In this document: piece after piece, positions 37,644 through 46,653 of the stretch
How positions within the stretch are numbered: the first letter of the stretch is position 1
Layout of the letters: every line of letters starts with the position of its first letter
From: an uncultured Mucilaginibacter sp.
GTDB lineage: Bacteria; Bacteroidota; Bacteroidia; Sphingobacteriales; Sphingobacteriaceae
Assembly (NCBI RefSeq): GCF_903893715.1
Contig: NZ_CAITNG010000139.1
Coordinates: 1-64,000, forward strand
Direction: 5' to 3'
Length of the DNA stretch: 64,000 bases
Notes under the pieces: generated by a model
Told to the model about the DNA's origin: nothing
The model's database searches: none
Seen by the model: the letters and a program-made list of their open reading frames with translations, nothing else
Position numbers and translations under genes: made by a program

Positions 37644-38555
37644 ATGAACAAAATGCAAAGCATTTTAATAACCGGCGGCACAGGCTTGCTTGGCAAATAC
37701 TTAACCGACGCGCTTGTTATTAAGGGCCATACCGTTAGTCATTTAAGCCGCAGGCCGGGTAAAAACCCCGCCATCAAAACCTTTTTGTGGGACATAGACA
37801 AAGGCACCATTGACCCGGAATGCATTATCGGCGTGGATACCATTGTGCACCTCGCCGGCGAAGGTATTGCCGACAAACGCTGGACCACAGAGCGTAAACG
37901 GCAACTGATAGACAGCCGTACCAAATCCATCGCTTTGGTTTATAAACTACTTCAAACCACGCCGCATAGGGTTAAAAGCGTTGTTTCCGCTTCGGGCACG
38001 GGATATTACAGCGACCGGGGCGATGACTTGATGACTGAAACCAGCCCACCCGCCAACGATTTTTTAGCCGAATGCTGCATATTGTGGGAAAAAGCCGTTG
38101 ACCAAGGCGCCGAACTGGGCCTGCGCGTACTCAAGTTCCGAACCGGAGTAGTACTCACCACAGGCGGCGGGGCTTTACCTTTGTTGGCTATGCCTGTTAA
38201 ATTATATATGGGTTCGCCCATGGGCAATGGCAAGGCCTGGGTACCCTGGATACACTGGCGCGATGTAGTCGACATGTACATGTTGGGCATCGAAAACCAA
38301 AACCTGAGCGGCGTTTATAATATGGTGGCGCCTCATCCGGTTACCAACAAGCAGCTAACACAAGCCATTGCAAAACAACTGCATAAACCATTGTGGGCAC
38401 CCCATGTACCGGCTTTTGCGCTCAAGCTGTTTTTGGGCGAAATGAGCCTGGTAGTTTTAGGGAGTACCAAAACATCATCAGCTAAAATTGAAGCCGCGGG
38501 GTTCAAGTTTACTTATCCAACGGTCGACTTAGCCCTGAAAGAGATATACGTTTAA
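37644..38555 (+). CDS. TIGR01777 family (SDR-like) oxidoreductase / epimerase
   Basis: ILITGGTGLLGKYLTDALVIKGH; VVSASGTGYYSDRGDD; GKAWVPWIHWRDVVDMY. Confidence 0.92.
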   Translation: MNKMQSILITGGTGLLGKYLTDALVIKGHTVSHLSRRPGKNPAIKTFLWDIDKGTIDPECIIGVDTIVHLAGEGIADKRWTTERKRQLIDSRTKSIALVYKLLQTTPHRVKSVVSASGTGYYSDRGDDLMTETSPPANDFLAECCILWEKAVDQGAELGLRVLKFRTGVVLTTGGGALPLLAMPVKLYMGSPMGNGKAWVPWIHWRDVVDMYMLGIENQNLSGVYNMVAPHPVTNKQLTQAIAKQLHKPLWAPHVPAFALKLFLGEMSLVVLGSTKTSSAKIEAAGFKFTYPTVDLALKEIYV

Positions 38556-38562
38556 CGTCAAT

Positions 38563-38591
38563 ATTTGTCAACTTTTAAAAAGTTGACAAAT
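38563..38591. terminator. Palindromic element ATTTGTCAACTTTT-A-AAAAGTTGACAAAT between convergent genes, probable bidirectional terminator
   Basis: 14-bp perfect arms; related to 24180-24212. Confidence 0.65.
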
Positions 38592-38603
38592 CCAAATACA
38601 GCA

Positions 38604-40295
38604 TCACTGGTCAAACAAGCTCAACTCCTGTATCTGTATACCGGGCGAGGCTTTGGTGATATTGAGCCGGAACACTTGGGCGTTTACCGGGGCAAATTCC
38701 TTTAAAATGCCGCGGCCTATTTTTTTGCCTTCGTAAACTGTTTTCCATTGGTCGCCGTCTTTGTACTCCAGGCGGTATTCTTTTATGGTTTGTTCTTTGC
38801 CGGCCCCCTCTTGTACAGCTATGGCATCGATGTTAAAGCGTGCGCCGAGGTCGACCTCCAAAGTTGCCGTGGTATCTGTTTTGGCGGCGACCCATTTGGT
38901 AACGGGGTTGCCATCGATAGCTTTGGCGGCGCTGTTATCGGCACCCGCCTCGGAGGATGCTTTTACGGCCTTATTTTCCGACGGTACCGGCCTGGTTACC
39001 GGGTAGCCGGTTATTTCGAGGGCTATTACGCTGGCTATACTGTCGGGCGCGGTGGCGGGCAGGCTTAACCGTATGCCATCGGCCGTTGGTTTTACTTTTA
39101 CGGGTGTTTTGTTGGCCAGCAGGTAGGCTTTGTTTACCACGTTTTGCAAGGGTACGTTCAATATGCCGTTGGCCGGCCATTTAAACACGTGCAGGTAAAG
39201 TGTCTTACCATCGTACGTGGCGCGCCCCCAGTTTAAATAACTAAAAGGGCTGGCGTATGTGCCGTAAATGGCGTTGCCATTAACAGCCATCCACTTACCT
39301 ATTTGTTGCAAACGGGTAACCTCTTCGTCGGGTATCAAACCTTCGGCGGTGGGGCCAACGTTGAGCAGGTAATTACCACCTTTTGATGCGATATCGATGA
39401 GGTTTTGGATGAGCGTTTTGGTGCTTTTAAAGTTTTTGTCGTTTTGCTTATAGCCCCAGGTGTCGTTCATGGTCATGCAGGTCTCCCAGTTGCGGCCGGG
39501 GTAACCCGTTGCCGGGATGTATTGCTCCGGTGTTTCCAAATCGCCGCTAAAGCCACCACCCAGGCGGTTATTGGTGATGATATTAGGCTGCAGTTTTAGC
39601 ACGTCGTGTATTTTGGCGGCACGTTCAGGCGTCATACCGGTAGGGGTATCAAACCACAGTACAGAAATAGGGCCGTATTTTGTGAGTATCTCTTTCATTT
39701 GGGGCACGGCCACCTTATCGATATATTGGTCCATATCGCCATTTTGGGCAGGGTCCCAATAGCCGCCGTTGGCCGCGCCGCCGGGGTGGTTCCAGTCTTG
39801 CGCCTGCGAGTAGTACAGGCCAAATTTTATATCGTATTTATTGCAGGCCCTTGCCATTTCTTTTATTACATCCTTTTTATAGGGCGTGGCATCAACAATG
39901 TTAAAATCGCTGGCGTTTGACTTGAACATCGCAAAACCATCGTGGTGCTTGCTGGTGATGACGATATATTTCATACCCGCCTGTTTGGCCAAACTCACAA
40001 ACTTATCCGCATCAAACTTAACGGGGTTAAATTGGGCGGCATATTTTTGGTATTCCACCATCGGTATTTTACCCTTGTTCATAATCCACTCGCCAATACC
40101 GGGCACCTCCTTACCATTGTATATACCCGCCGGAACCGAGTAAATGCCCCAATGGATAAACATGCCAAAACGTGCCTCCGTCCACCATTTCATCCGCAGT
40201 TTACGCTGGTCTTCGGTTTCGGCAGGCGTTTGCGAGAAGGTGGTTTTGAACAACAGCAACAGGCAGGCTGTAATGATGAGGAAATATTTGTTCAT
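38604..40295 (-). CDS. GH29 alpha-L-fucosidase with C-terminal F5/8C (CBM32-like) domain, secreted
   Basis: WWTEARFGMFIHWGIYSVPAG; YIVITSKHHDGFAMFKS; C-terminal VKASSEAGADNSAAKAIDGNPVTKWVA; start corrected to MNKYFLIITACLLLL. Confidence 0.92.
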   Translation of the reverse strand: MNKYFLIITACLLLLFKTTFSQTPAETEDQRKLRMKWWTEARFGMFIHWGIYSVPAGIYNGKEVPGIGEWIMNKGKIPMVEYQKYAAQFNPVKFDADKFVSLAKQAGMKYIVITSKHHDGFAMFKSNASDFNIVDATPYKKDVIKEMARACNKYDIKFGLYYSQAQDWNHPGGAANGGYWDPAQNGDMDQYIDKVAVPQMKEILTKYGPISVLWFDTPTGMTPERAAKIHDVLKLQPNIITNNRLGGGFSGDLETPEQYIPATGYPGRNWETCMTMNDTWGYKQNDKNFKSTKTLIQNLIDIASKGGNYLLNVGPTAEGLIPDEEVTRLQQIGKWMAVNGNAIYGTYASPFSYLNWGRATYDGKTLYLHVFKWPANGILNVPLQNVVNKAYLLANKTPVKVKPTADGIRLSLPATAPDSIASVIALEITGYPVTRPVPSENKAVKASSEAGADNSAAKAIDGNPVTKWVAAKTDTTATLEVDLGARFNIDAIAVQEGAGKEQTIKEYRLEYKDGDQWKTVYEGKKIGRGILKEFAPVNAQVFRLNITKASPGIQIQELSLFDQ

Positions 40296-40491
40296 GGTCA
40301 AGGCATTAGATTGGTTTTTTAAAAATAGGCAAAAATCGGGAATATACAAGTTTTTTAGGCTGGTTATTGGTAATAATACGGCATCAACGCCAAGTACCTG
40401 CGCTATTTGCACATCTGCCCTAAATTTCTTATCTTGTATCTTCGTTGAAACCGATTTAAATAAGCCTCCAGATATTGAATGATTTTTTTTT

Positions 40492-40589
40492 AACACCCAT
40501 AAATACCCATGTCTTTTTTTGATGAAAGAACAAGGAGTTAAGGAGCAAAGACAAAAACATAAATGAAAAACACCCATAAATACCCATGT
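40492..40589. repeat. Two copies of 21-mer AACACCCATAAATACCCATGT (40492-40512, 40569-40589)
   Basis: Identical to 582-602; the second copy is inside the start of the GH43 CDS. Confidence 0.9.
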
Positions 40590-42149
40590 CTTCTTTTGGC
40601 TGCTCTGACTTTGTTAGTTGGTGTGGCCTGCGGGCAAAGCCCTAAAATGCAGCCGGGTGCTTGGGGCGATCAGGGGGATGGCACGTATAAAAACCCGGTG
40701 CTGAATGCCGATTATTCGGACCCGGATGTGATACGTGTGGGCAGCGATTTTTATTTGGTTTGCTCCGATTTTCATTTTATGGGGATACCGGTATTGCACT
40801 CGAAGGATTTGGTGAACTGGACTATCATAGGGCAGGTGTATAACCGGTTGGATATTGACCCCGGTTATAGCAACATGGCCAAATATAGTCGTGGCAGTTG
40901 GGCACCGTCGTTAAGGTATCACGACCATAAATTCTACATCTACTTTTGCACGCCCGAAGAGGGTTTGTATATGAGCACAGCTACCGACCCGGCGGGGAAG
41001 TGGTCGCTATTGACGGAGGTACAGCGCGTACCCAAATGGGAAGACCCCTGCCCTTTTTGGGATGATGACGGGCAGGCATATTTGGGGCATAGTCATACGG
41101 GCGCTGGGCCAATTATCATCCATAAAATGAGCGCCGATGGCACGAAGTTATTGGACACCGGCACGGTAGTGTACCGCGGGCCAACATCCGAAGGGACAAA
41201 AATTTACAAGCGTAACGGGTATTACTATATTATCATCCCGGAAGGAGGGGTTGGTAAAGGTTACGAGACCGCGCTGCGCAGCAAAAGCATTTACGGCCCT
41301 TACGAACGGAAAGTGGTTTTAGAACAAGGCAGCACCAAGGTGAATGGCCCGCACCAGGGCGGCTGGGTGGAACTGGATGCGGGCGAGTCGTGGTTTATGC
41401 ATTTCCAGGATGACGGGGCGATAGGCAGGGTTTGCCATTTGGAACCTGTGCATTGGGTTGAGGACTGGCCGCTGATGGGCGTTGATATTGACGGTAATGG
41501 TATAGGCGAACCGGTATCGGTATATAAGAAACCGAATGTTGGCGGGCAATATCCTATAAGTGCGCCGCAAACATCGGATGAGTTTAATGGCACTAAATTG
41601 GGACTGCAATGGCAGTGGAACCATAACCCGGTGGATGGGAAATGGTCGCTGGTACAACCCAAAGGTTATTTGAGTTTGCAGGCGATGAAAGCGCCCAATA
41701 ATAAACTGGCAAAGAATACCATCAGCCAAAAACTGATGGGCAAAAAAGGGGTGATGACCACCAGTCTCGATTTGATGCAAATAGCTGACGGGCAGCGTGC
41801 GGGTTTGGCTTTGTTGGGGCAGAATATTTACGAGATCGGCGTGATAGATACGAATGGCAAGAACATGCTTTTTGCCAATAATAACGGGAAGGTAACACTT
41901 GGGCCGGCATTGAAACAGGGTGTTATTTATCTGCGGCTTTCGGCAGATCTGGATAACGAACACACCGTGATGCAGTACAGCTTAAATGGAAAAGACTTTG
42001 AACAATTGGGCGATGTGTGTGTTTTGAGTAAAAAGAATTACTGGAAGGGCGTGAGGCCAGGGTTATTTAGTTATAATGTGAAAGAGGACGGTGGGGTGGC
42101 TTTGTTCGACTGGTTCCGTTATAGTTATGATGGGCCGGGCGGGAGATAG
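40563..42149 (+). CDS. GH43 family glycoside hydrolase with C-terminal beta-sandwich domain, lipoprotein-like signal
   Basis: YKNPVLNADYSDPDVIRVGSDFYLVCSDFHF; RGSWAPSLRYHDHKFYIYF; EDPCPFWDDDGQAYLGHSH. Confidence 0.92.
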   Translation: MKNTHKYPCLLLAALTLLVGVACGQSPKMQPGAWGDQGDGTYKNPVLNADYSDPDVIRVGSDFYLVCSDFHFMGIPVLHSKDLVNWTIIGQVYNRLDIDPGYSNMAKYSRGSWAPSLRYHDHKFYIYFCTPEEGLYMSTATDPAGKWSLLTEVQRVPKWEDPCPFWDDDGQAYLGHSHTGAGPIIIHKMSADGTKLLDTGTVVYRGPTSEGTKIYKRNGYYYIIIPEGGVGKGYETALRSKSIYGPYERKVVLEQGSTKVNGPHQGGWVELDAGESWFMHFQDDGAIGRVCHLEPVHWVEDWPLMGVDIDGNGIGEPVSVYKKPNVGGQYPISAPQTSDEFNGTKLGLQWQWNHNPVDGKWSLVQPKGYLSLQAMKAPNNKLAKNTISQKLMGKKGVMTTSLDLMQIADGQRAGLALLGQNIYEIGVIDTNGKNMLFANNNGKVTLGPALKQGVIYLRLSADLDNEHTVMQYSLNGKDFEQLGDVCVLSKKNYWKGVRPGLFSYNVKEDGGVALFDWFRYSYDGPGGR

Positions 42150-42192
42150 ACCCCTAAATCAGGAGTCAACATCAGGAATAGAGGAGGTTGTT

Positions 42193-43122
42193 ATGAAATA
42201 TCAAGGAGACACGTTGTCCGATGAGATGACCGAGACATTCGGCAAAAAAACAGTTAAACTGAGTCACTTAAACAAGCTTTATTGGGAGAAAGAAGGTATA
42301 AGCAAAGGCGCTTTGATAGCATACTACCGTGATATGGCCGGGTATATTTTGCCTTATTTGAAAGATAAGCCACTTTCGCTAAAGCGGCAACCCAACGGTA
42401 CAAAGGATGAGGGCTTTTTTCAGAAAGATGTTGACCCGGAGCTCTTGCCCACATGGGCAAAAACAACGCTGATACATTCGGAAAGTAACGACAAGGATAT
42501 CCATTACCTTGTTTGTAACGATGCGGCCACCCTGCTGTTTATGATAAACATGGGTTGCATCGAGATAGACCCATGGCTCAGCTCGTACAAAAAACCGGAA
42601 CAACCCGATTTTATGGTGCTCGACCTTGACCCTAACGACGTGCCCTTTAGCCAGACCATTGAGACGGCATTGAAGGCAAAAGAAGTGTTTGACCGTTTAG
42701 GGCTGGATGCATATATCAAAACATCGGGCTCGCGTGGCTTGCATATCTATTGCTATTTAGGTGCAAAATACCAATATGAGCTGACGAGGACGCTGATGGG
42801 GCAGATTGCCACGTTGATACACAGCGAATTGCCGGCAATAACAAGTATAGAGCGCAACCCGGCCAAAAGGCCCAATAAAATGTACCTCGACTTTTTACAG
42901 AACAGCCGGGGGCAAACCGTTGCGGCGCCATACTCGGTAAGGCCAAAGCCGGGTGCTACGGTATCGGCGCCATTGGCATGGGAAGAGGTGAACGATAGCT
43001 TAAAGGTGGCCGACCATACCATTTTTACCATGCCCGGGCGGGTAAAAAACAATTCCGACCCATGGAAAAACCTATTTAGCAAAAAGGCTGATCTGCGAAA
43101 AGCGATGGCCCTGATAAAATAA
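42193..43122 (+). CDS. Stand-alone LigD-type polymerase (PrimPol/NHEJ PolDom) domain protein
   Basis: VKLSHLNKLYWEKEGISKGALIAYYRDMAGYILPYLKDKPLSLKRQPNG; DFMVLDLDPNDVPF; KTSGSRGLHIY; start set at ATG 42193 after GAGGAGG. Confidence 0.88.
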   Translation: MKYQGDTLSDEMTETFGKKTVKLSHLNKLYWEKEGISKGALIAYYRDMAGYILPYLKDKPLSLKRQPNGTKDEGFFQKDVDPELLPTWAKTTLIHSESNDKDIHYLVCNDAATLLFMINMGCIEIDPWLSSYKKPEQPDFMVLDLDPNDVPFSQTIETALKAKEVFDRLGLDAYIKTSGSRGLHIYCYLGAKYQYELTRTLMGQIATLIHSELPAITSIERNPAKRPNKMYLDFLQNSRGQTVAAPYSVRPKPGATVSAPLAWEEVNDSLKVADHTIFTMPGRVKNNSDPWKNLFSKKADLRKAMALIK

Positions 43123-43133
43123 ACTATCCCAAA

Positions 43134-44321
43134 CTATAGTACCCTACACAACAGCCCTTTCAAGTATTCACCTTCGGGGAAAGAGGCGCGGACGGGGTGA
43201 TCGGCAGGCTGGCAAAACTGGTGGATAAACTGTACCTCTTTGCCGGCATCGAGGGCGGCCCAAGCCAATATTTGCTTGAAGGTGGTCATGTCCATAGCGC
43301 CGGAGCAGGAATAGGTGGCCAGCAATCCGCCGGGTTCGAGGATGAGCATGGCGAGGCGGTTCAGGTCCTTATAGGCACGTGCGGCACGGTCTAATGCCGA
43401 GCGCGAGGGCGCATATTTTGGCGGGTCGAGGATGATGATATCGAAGGTCTCTTCGTCCTCTCGGAACTGGCGCAGTTGTTTGTTCACGTCGGACCGGATG
43501 GCGCGATGTTCCGCCGCAGCGAAACCATTGAGGGCAAGATTGCTTTTGAGGGTCTCGATGGCGAGGTCGGAACTGTCGACACTGGTTACCGATCTGGCGC
43601 TTTGGCTAAAGGCATTGAGCGTAAAGCCGCCGGTGTAACTGAAGCAATCGAGCACCCGTTTGCCTTTGGCATAGCTTGCCACAATGCTGCGGTTATCGCG
43701 CTGATCGCAGTAGAAGCCCGATTTTTGGCCTTCGGCGATGTTGATGCCGTATTTGATGCCGTTTTCCACCACTTCCACTAATTCGGGTGGTTGTGAACCG
43801 GCAAGGATACCGAATGAGGGTGCCATGCCTTCGTGCTCGCGCGATGAGGCGTCGGAACGGTCGAATATGCTGGCGGGGTTCAATAGCTTTTGCAGCTCGT
43901 CGATGATGACGGGTTTGATATTCTCGATACCCGAGGTCAAGATCTGTAGGGATAGATGGTGGGCGTATTTATCCACGATCAATCCCGGAAGGTAATCGGA
44001 TTCGGAGAAAATAAGGCGGCAGGTATCGGTTTTGCCGGCTTCGAGGATAGCACTGCGCGCTGCTACCGCTACTGCAACTTTCTTCCGCCACCAGGTTTCG
44101 TCGATAATTACATCCTCGTTCCATTCGAGCAGGCGCAAGGCCACGCGCGATTGGGCGTTGTAAAAGCCGTAAGCCATAAAGGCGCCTTTGGCATCGATGA
44201 GTTTAACGATCTCGCCGTTAGCGGGTTTGCCTTTAACGCTGTCGATAGCGCCCGAGAATACCCAGGGATGTTTGTGCAGTACAGCTTTTTCTTTGCCTTT
44301 TTTGAGGATAACGTGGATCAT
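43134..44321 (-). CDS. Class I SAM-dependent rRNA methyltransferase, RlmI-like (PUA + MTase)
   Basis: HPWVFSGAIDSVKGKPANGEIVKL PUA; GQKSGFYCDQRDNRSIVASYAKGKRVLDCFSYTGGFTLNA; DIIILDPPKYAPSR. Confidence 0.92.
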   Translation of the reverse strand: MIHVILKKGKEKAVLHKHPWVFSGAIDSVKGKPANGEIVKLIDAKGAFMAYGFYNAQSRVALRLLEWNEDVIIDETWWRKKVAVAVAARSAILEAGKTDTCRLIFSESDYLPGLIVDKYAHHLSLQILTSGIENIKPVIIDELQKLLNPASIFDRSDASSREHEGMAPSFGILAGSQPPELVEVVENGIKYGINIAEGQKSGFYCDQRDNRSIVASYAKGKRVLDCFSYTGGFTLNAFSQSARSVTSVDSSDLAIETLKSNLALNGFAAAEHRAIRSDVNKQLRQFREDEETFDIIILDPPKYAPSRSALDRAARAYKDLNRLAMLILEPGGLLATYSCSGAMDMTTFKQILAWAALDAGKEVQFIHQFCQPADHPVRASFPEGEYLKGLLCRVL

Positions 44322-44339
44322 GCCGCAAAGTTATATTTT

Positions 44340-44395
44340 TGGTTCATAGTTCATGGTTGTTTTTGGTTCATGGTTCATAGTTGATGGTTCATGGT
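44340..44395. repeat. Degenerate GGTTCATRGTTCATGG microsatellite
   Basis: GGTTCATAGTTCATGG...GGTTCATGGTTCATAGTTGATGGTTCATGG. Confidence 0.8.
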
Positions 44396-44435
44396 AAAAA
44401 CTCAAATAGGAAAGTCATATATTTAAACACTTAAT

Positions 44436-45038
44436 ATGAAAGAGGCTTGGAAATTTCTTGCAATAGCAGTTGGCGCTGCGGTGGTTATCATTTTCGGAAC
44501 ACTGCTTGTACTATTCTACATATTTACAGGCAACGTTGGTAATTATTCCAAAAAGGACTTAATACAGAATTATGATAGGCATTGGCGTGAAATAAACGAG
44601 GTTAAAAGATATATGACCTCAATAACACCCATAAACGATACTGTGGAAATCGAGTTTGCCAGCGATAATGAACTCGATACATTTTATTTAAATAGAGAAT
44701 CTAATGCGAATTTGAAGATAGATTCACCAAAAACTGATAGCCTGTTACGCAAACTTGGGTGGACAAAAGAAAAGCTTGTAACATTAAAGGCAAAACTTGA
44801 TGATGCAAATTGTACATCTGTATCAACAGGCGAACCTTTTACAGTTGGGTATCAGCAAAATGGTTTGGGTATGTACTATTATAAGATTTTCAGCAAGCCT
44901 TTGAATGACAGTTTAAAAAGGGAATACAATAACGGATGTGAATACATCTTTTACAAAGACAACATCGTTTTAGCATATGAAGGCGGTGCCATCGGCATGC
45001 AGTGCTTTGAAGACTATTATAAGAATAAAAATAACTAA
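44436..45038 (+). CDS. Membrane-anchored protein of unknown function
   Basis: N-terminal TM FLAIAVGAAVVIIFGTLLVLFYIF; no recognised domain. Confidence 0.6.
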   Translation: MKEAWKFLAIAVGAAVVIIFGTLLVLFYIFTGNVGNYSKKDLIQNYDRHWREINEVKRYMTSITPINDTVEIEFASDNELDTFYLNRESNANLKIDSPKTDSLLRKLGWTKEKLVTLKAKLDDANCTSVSTGEPFTVGYQQNGLGMYYYKIFSKPLNDSLKREYNNGCEYIFYKDNIVLAYEGGAIGMQCFEDYYKNKNN

Positions 45039-45047
45039 CATCGTGTG

Positions 45048-45383
45048 ATGGAAACTATTACATGGCATGACTTTGAAAAAGTAGAGTTGCGGGCAGGAAC
45101 CATCATACAGATACTGGACTTCCCGGAAGCGAGGAAACCTGCTTATAAAGTACAGGTCGACTTTGGGCCATTGGGTTTGAAGTGGAGCAGCGCGCAGATC
45201 ACAAAACATTATACCAAAGAGGAATTAGTGGGACGGCAGATCATCGGGGCGGTCAATTTTCCTAAGAAACAGATCGCTACCTTTATGTCGGAATTTTTGG
45301 TGACGGGGTTTGCGGACGAGAACGGGGATATCGTACTTTCTGCCATTGATAAACCCGTACCTAACGGACAAAAACTGATATAA
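45048..45383 (+). CDS. csaA: tRNA-binding domain protein, CsaA-like
   Basis: DFEKVELRAGTIIQILDFPEARKPAYKVQVDFG...VNFPKKQIATFMSEFLVTGF. Confidence 0.9.
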   Translation: METITWHDFEKVELRAGTIIQILDFPEARKPAYKVQVDFGPLGLKWSSAQITKHYTKEELVGRQIIGAVNFPKKQIATFMSEFLVTGFADENGDIVLSAIDKPVPNGQKLI

Positions 45384-45859
45384 TGCGCTATTATAATTTT
45401 GGCGACGAGCCTGCCATTGTGCCCGACGAGTTTTTTATGAAGGAAGCTTTTAAAGAAGCAAAACTGGCCTTTGCGGAAGACGAGATACCCATTGGCGCCG
45501 TGGTGGTTTGCAAAGGGCAGATCATTGGGCGTGGGCATAACCTGACGGAACGCCTGAACGATGTTTCAGCGCATGCCGAAATGCAAGCCTTAACGGCGGC
45601 AGCTAACTATATGGGCGGAAAGTACCTGCCCGAATGCACCCTGTATGTTACCATGGAGCCCTGCGTAATGTGCGCGGGCGCCAGCTATTGGTTCCAGGTG
45701 GGGAAGATTGTTTTCGGGGCTTATGATGCCAAGCTAGGGTTCGGGCGGCTGAACCAGAAAGTGATCCATCCCAAAACATTGGTAACGGGCGGCATTATGG
45801 AAAACGAATGCGCCGAACTGGTGCGCGAGTTCTTCAGAAAGAAAAGACAGAAAACATGA
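45383..45859 (+). CDS. tadA: Nucleoside/tRNA adenosine deaminase
   Basis: HAEMQAL and YVTMEPCVMCAGA zinc deaminase motifs. Confidence 0.85.
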   Translation: MRYYNFGDEPAIVPDEFFMKEAFKEAKLAFAEDEIPIGAVVVCKGQIIGRGHNLTERLNDVSAHAEMQALTAAANYMGGKYLPECTLYVTMEPCVMCAGASYWFQVGKIVFGAYDAKLGFGRLNQKVIHPKTLVTGGIMENECAELVREFFRKKRQKT

Positions 45860-45892
45860 CATTTAGATAAACAAATATGCCGCTTGTGCCTT

Positions 45893-45900
45893 TATATTTG
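45893..45900 (+). promoter_or_regulatory. -7 element TATATTTG upstream of the superoxide dismutase gene
   Basis: TAnnTTTG match 45 nt upstream of the ATG. Confidence 0.45.
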
Positions 45901-45945
45901 TGCCAACAATCACCCAATATAAATTAACCTTTAAAAATAATCACT

Positions 45946-46560
45946 ATGGCTTTTGAATTACCGGCGTTATCTTACGCTACCGACGCACTTGAACCACACA
46001 TTGATAAACTGACCATGGAAATTCACCATGGCAAACACCACCAGGCCTATGTTACCAATTTAAACAAAGCGCTTGAGGGCAAACCCGAAGCTAACAGCAG
46101 CATCGAAGACATCATCCACAATATCTCCAAATTCCCGATGCCGGTACGCAACAATGGCGGCGGCCACTACAACCACACTTTCTTTTGGACTATTTTAAGC
46201 CCGAGCGGCGGTGGTGCACCAACAGGCGACCTGGCAGCGGCCATCAACAGTACTTTTGGTTCCTTCGCAGAGTTCCAAACTTTGTTTTCGACAGCGGGTG
46301 TTGGTCGTTTTGGCTCGGGCTGGGCTTGGTTGATCGTTACTCCTGAAAAGAAGTTAGCCATTGCATCGACGCCTAACCAGGACAACACCCTGATGGACCT
46401 GCCCGAAGTTGCCAAAGGCACTCCGGTGTTAGGCTTGGATGTTTGGGAACATGCTTATTACCTAAAATATCAAAACAAGCGCCCTGACTACATTACCGCT
46501 TTTTGGAATGTAGTAAACTGGAACCATGTTGCCGAGCTGTACAAAAAAGCGATGGCTTAA
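45946..46560 (+). CDS. sod: Fe/Mn superoxide dismutase
   Basis: [60 protein letters not shown]. Confidence 0.96.
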   Translation: MAFELPALSYATDALEPHIDKLTMEIHHGKHHQAYVTNLNKALEGKPEANSSIEDIIHNISKFPMPVRNNGGGHYNHTFFWTILSPSGGGAPTGDLAAAINSTFGSFAEFQTLFSTAGVGRFGSGWAWLIVTPEKKLAIASTPNQDNTLMDLPEVAKGTPVLGLDVWEHAYYLKYQNKRPDYITAFWNVVNWNHVAELYKKAMA

Positions 46561-46582
46561 TTTATACCTTCAATAATATTGG

Positions 46583-46616
46583 ACGGCCGGGGGAAAATAT
46601 CCGGCCGTTTTTTTTA
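46583..46616 (+). terminator. Terminator of sod
   Basis: ACGGCCGG-GGGAAAATAT-CCGGCCGT followed by T tract. Confidence 0.85.
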
Positions 46617-46653
46617 TGTTTGCCCTTAAGCCACAAACCGAATACCAAGCCTT

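Noticed and set aside
40296-40577. N-terminal 94-aa extension of the fucosidase ORF
   Set aside because: Contains repeat-derived sequence; a clear signal peptide start exists at 40295
41319-41963. 214-aa minus ORF
   Set aside because: Antisense shadow of the GH43 gene
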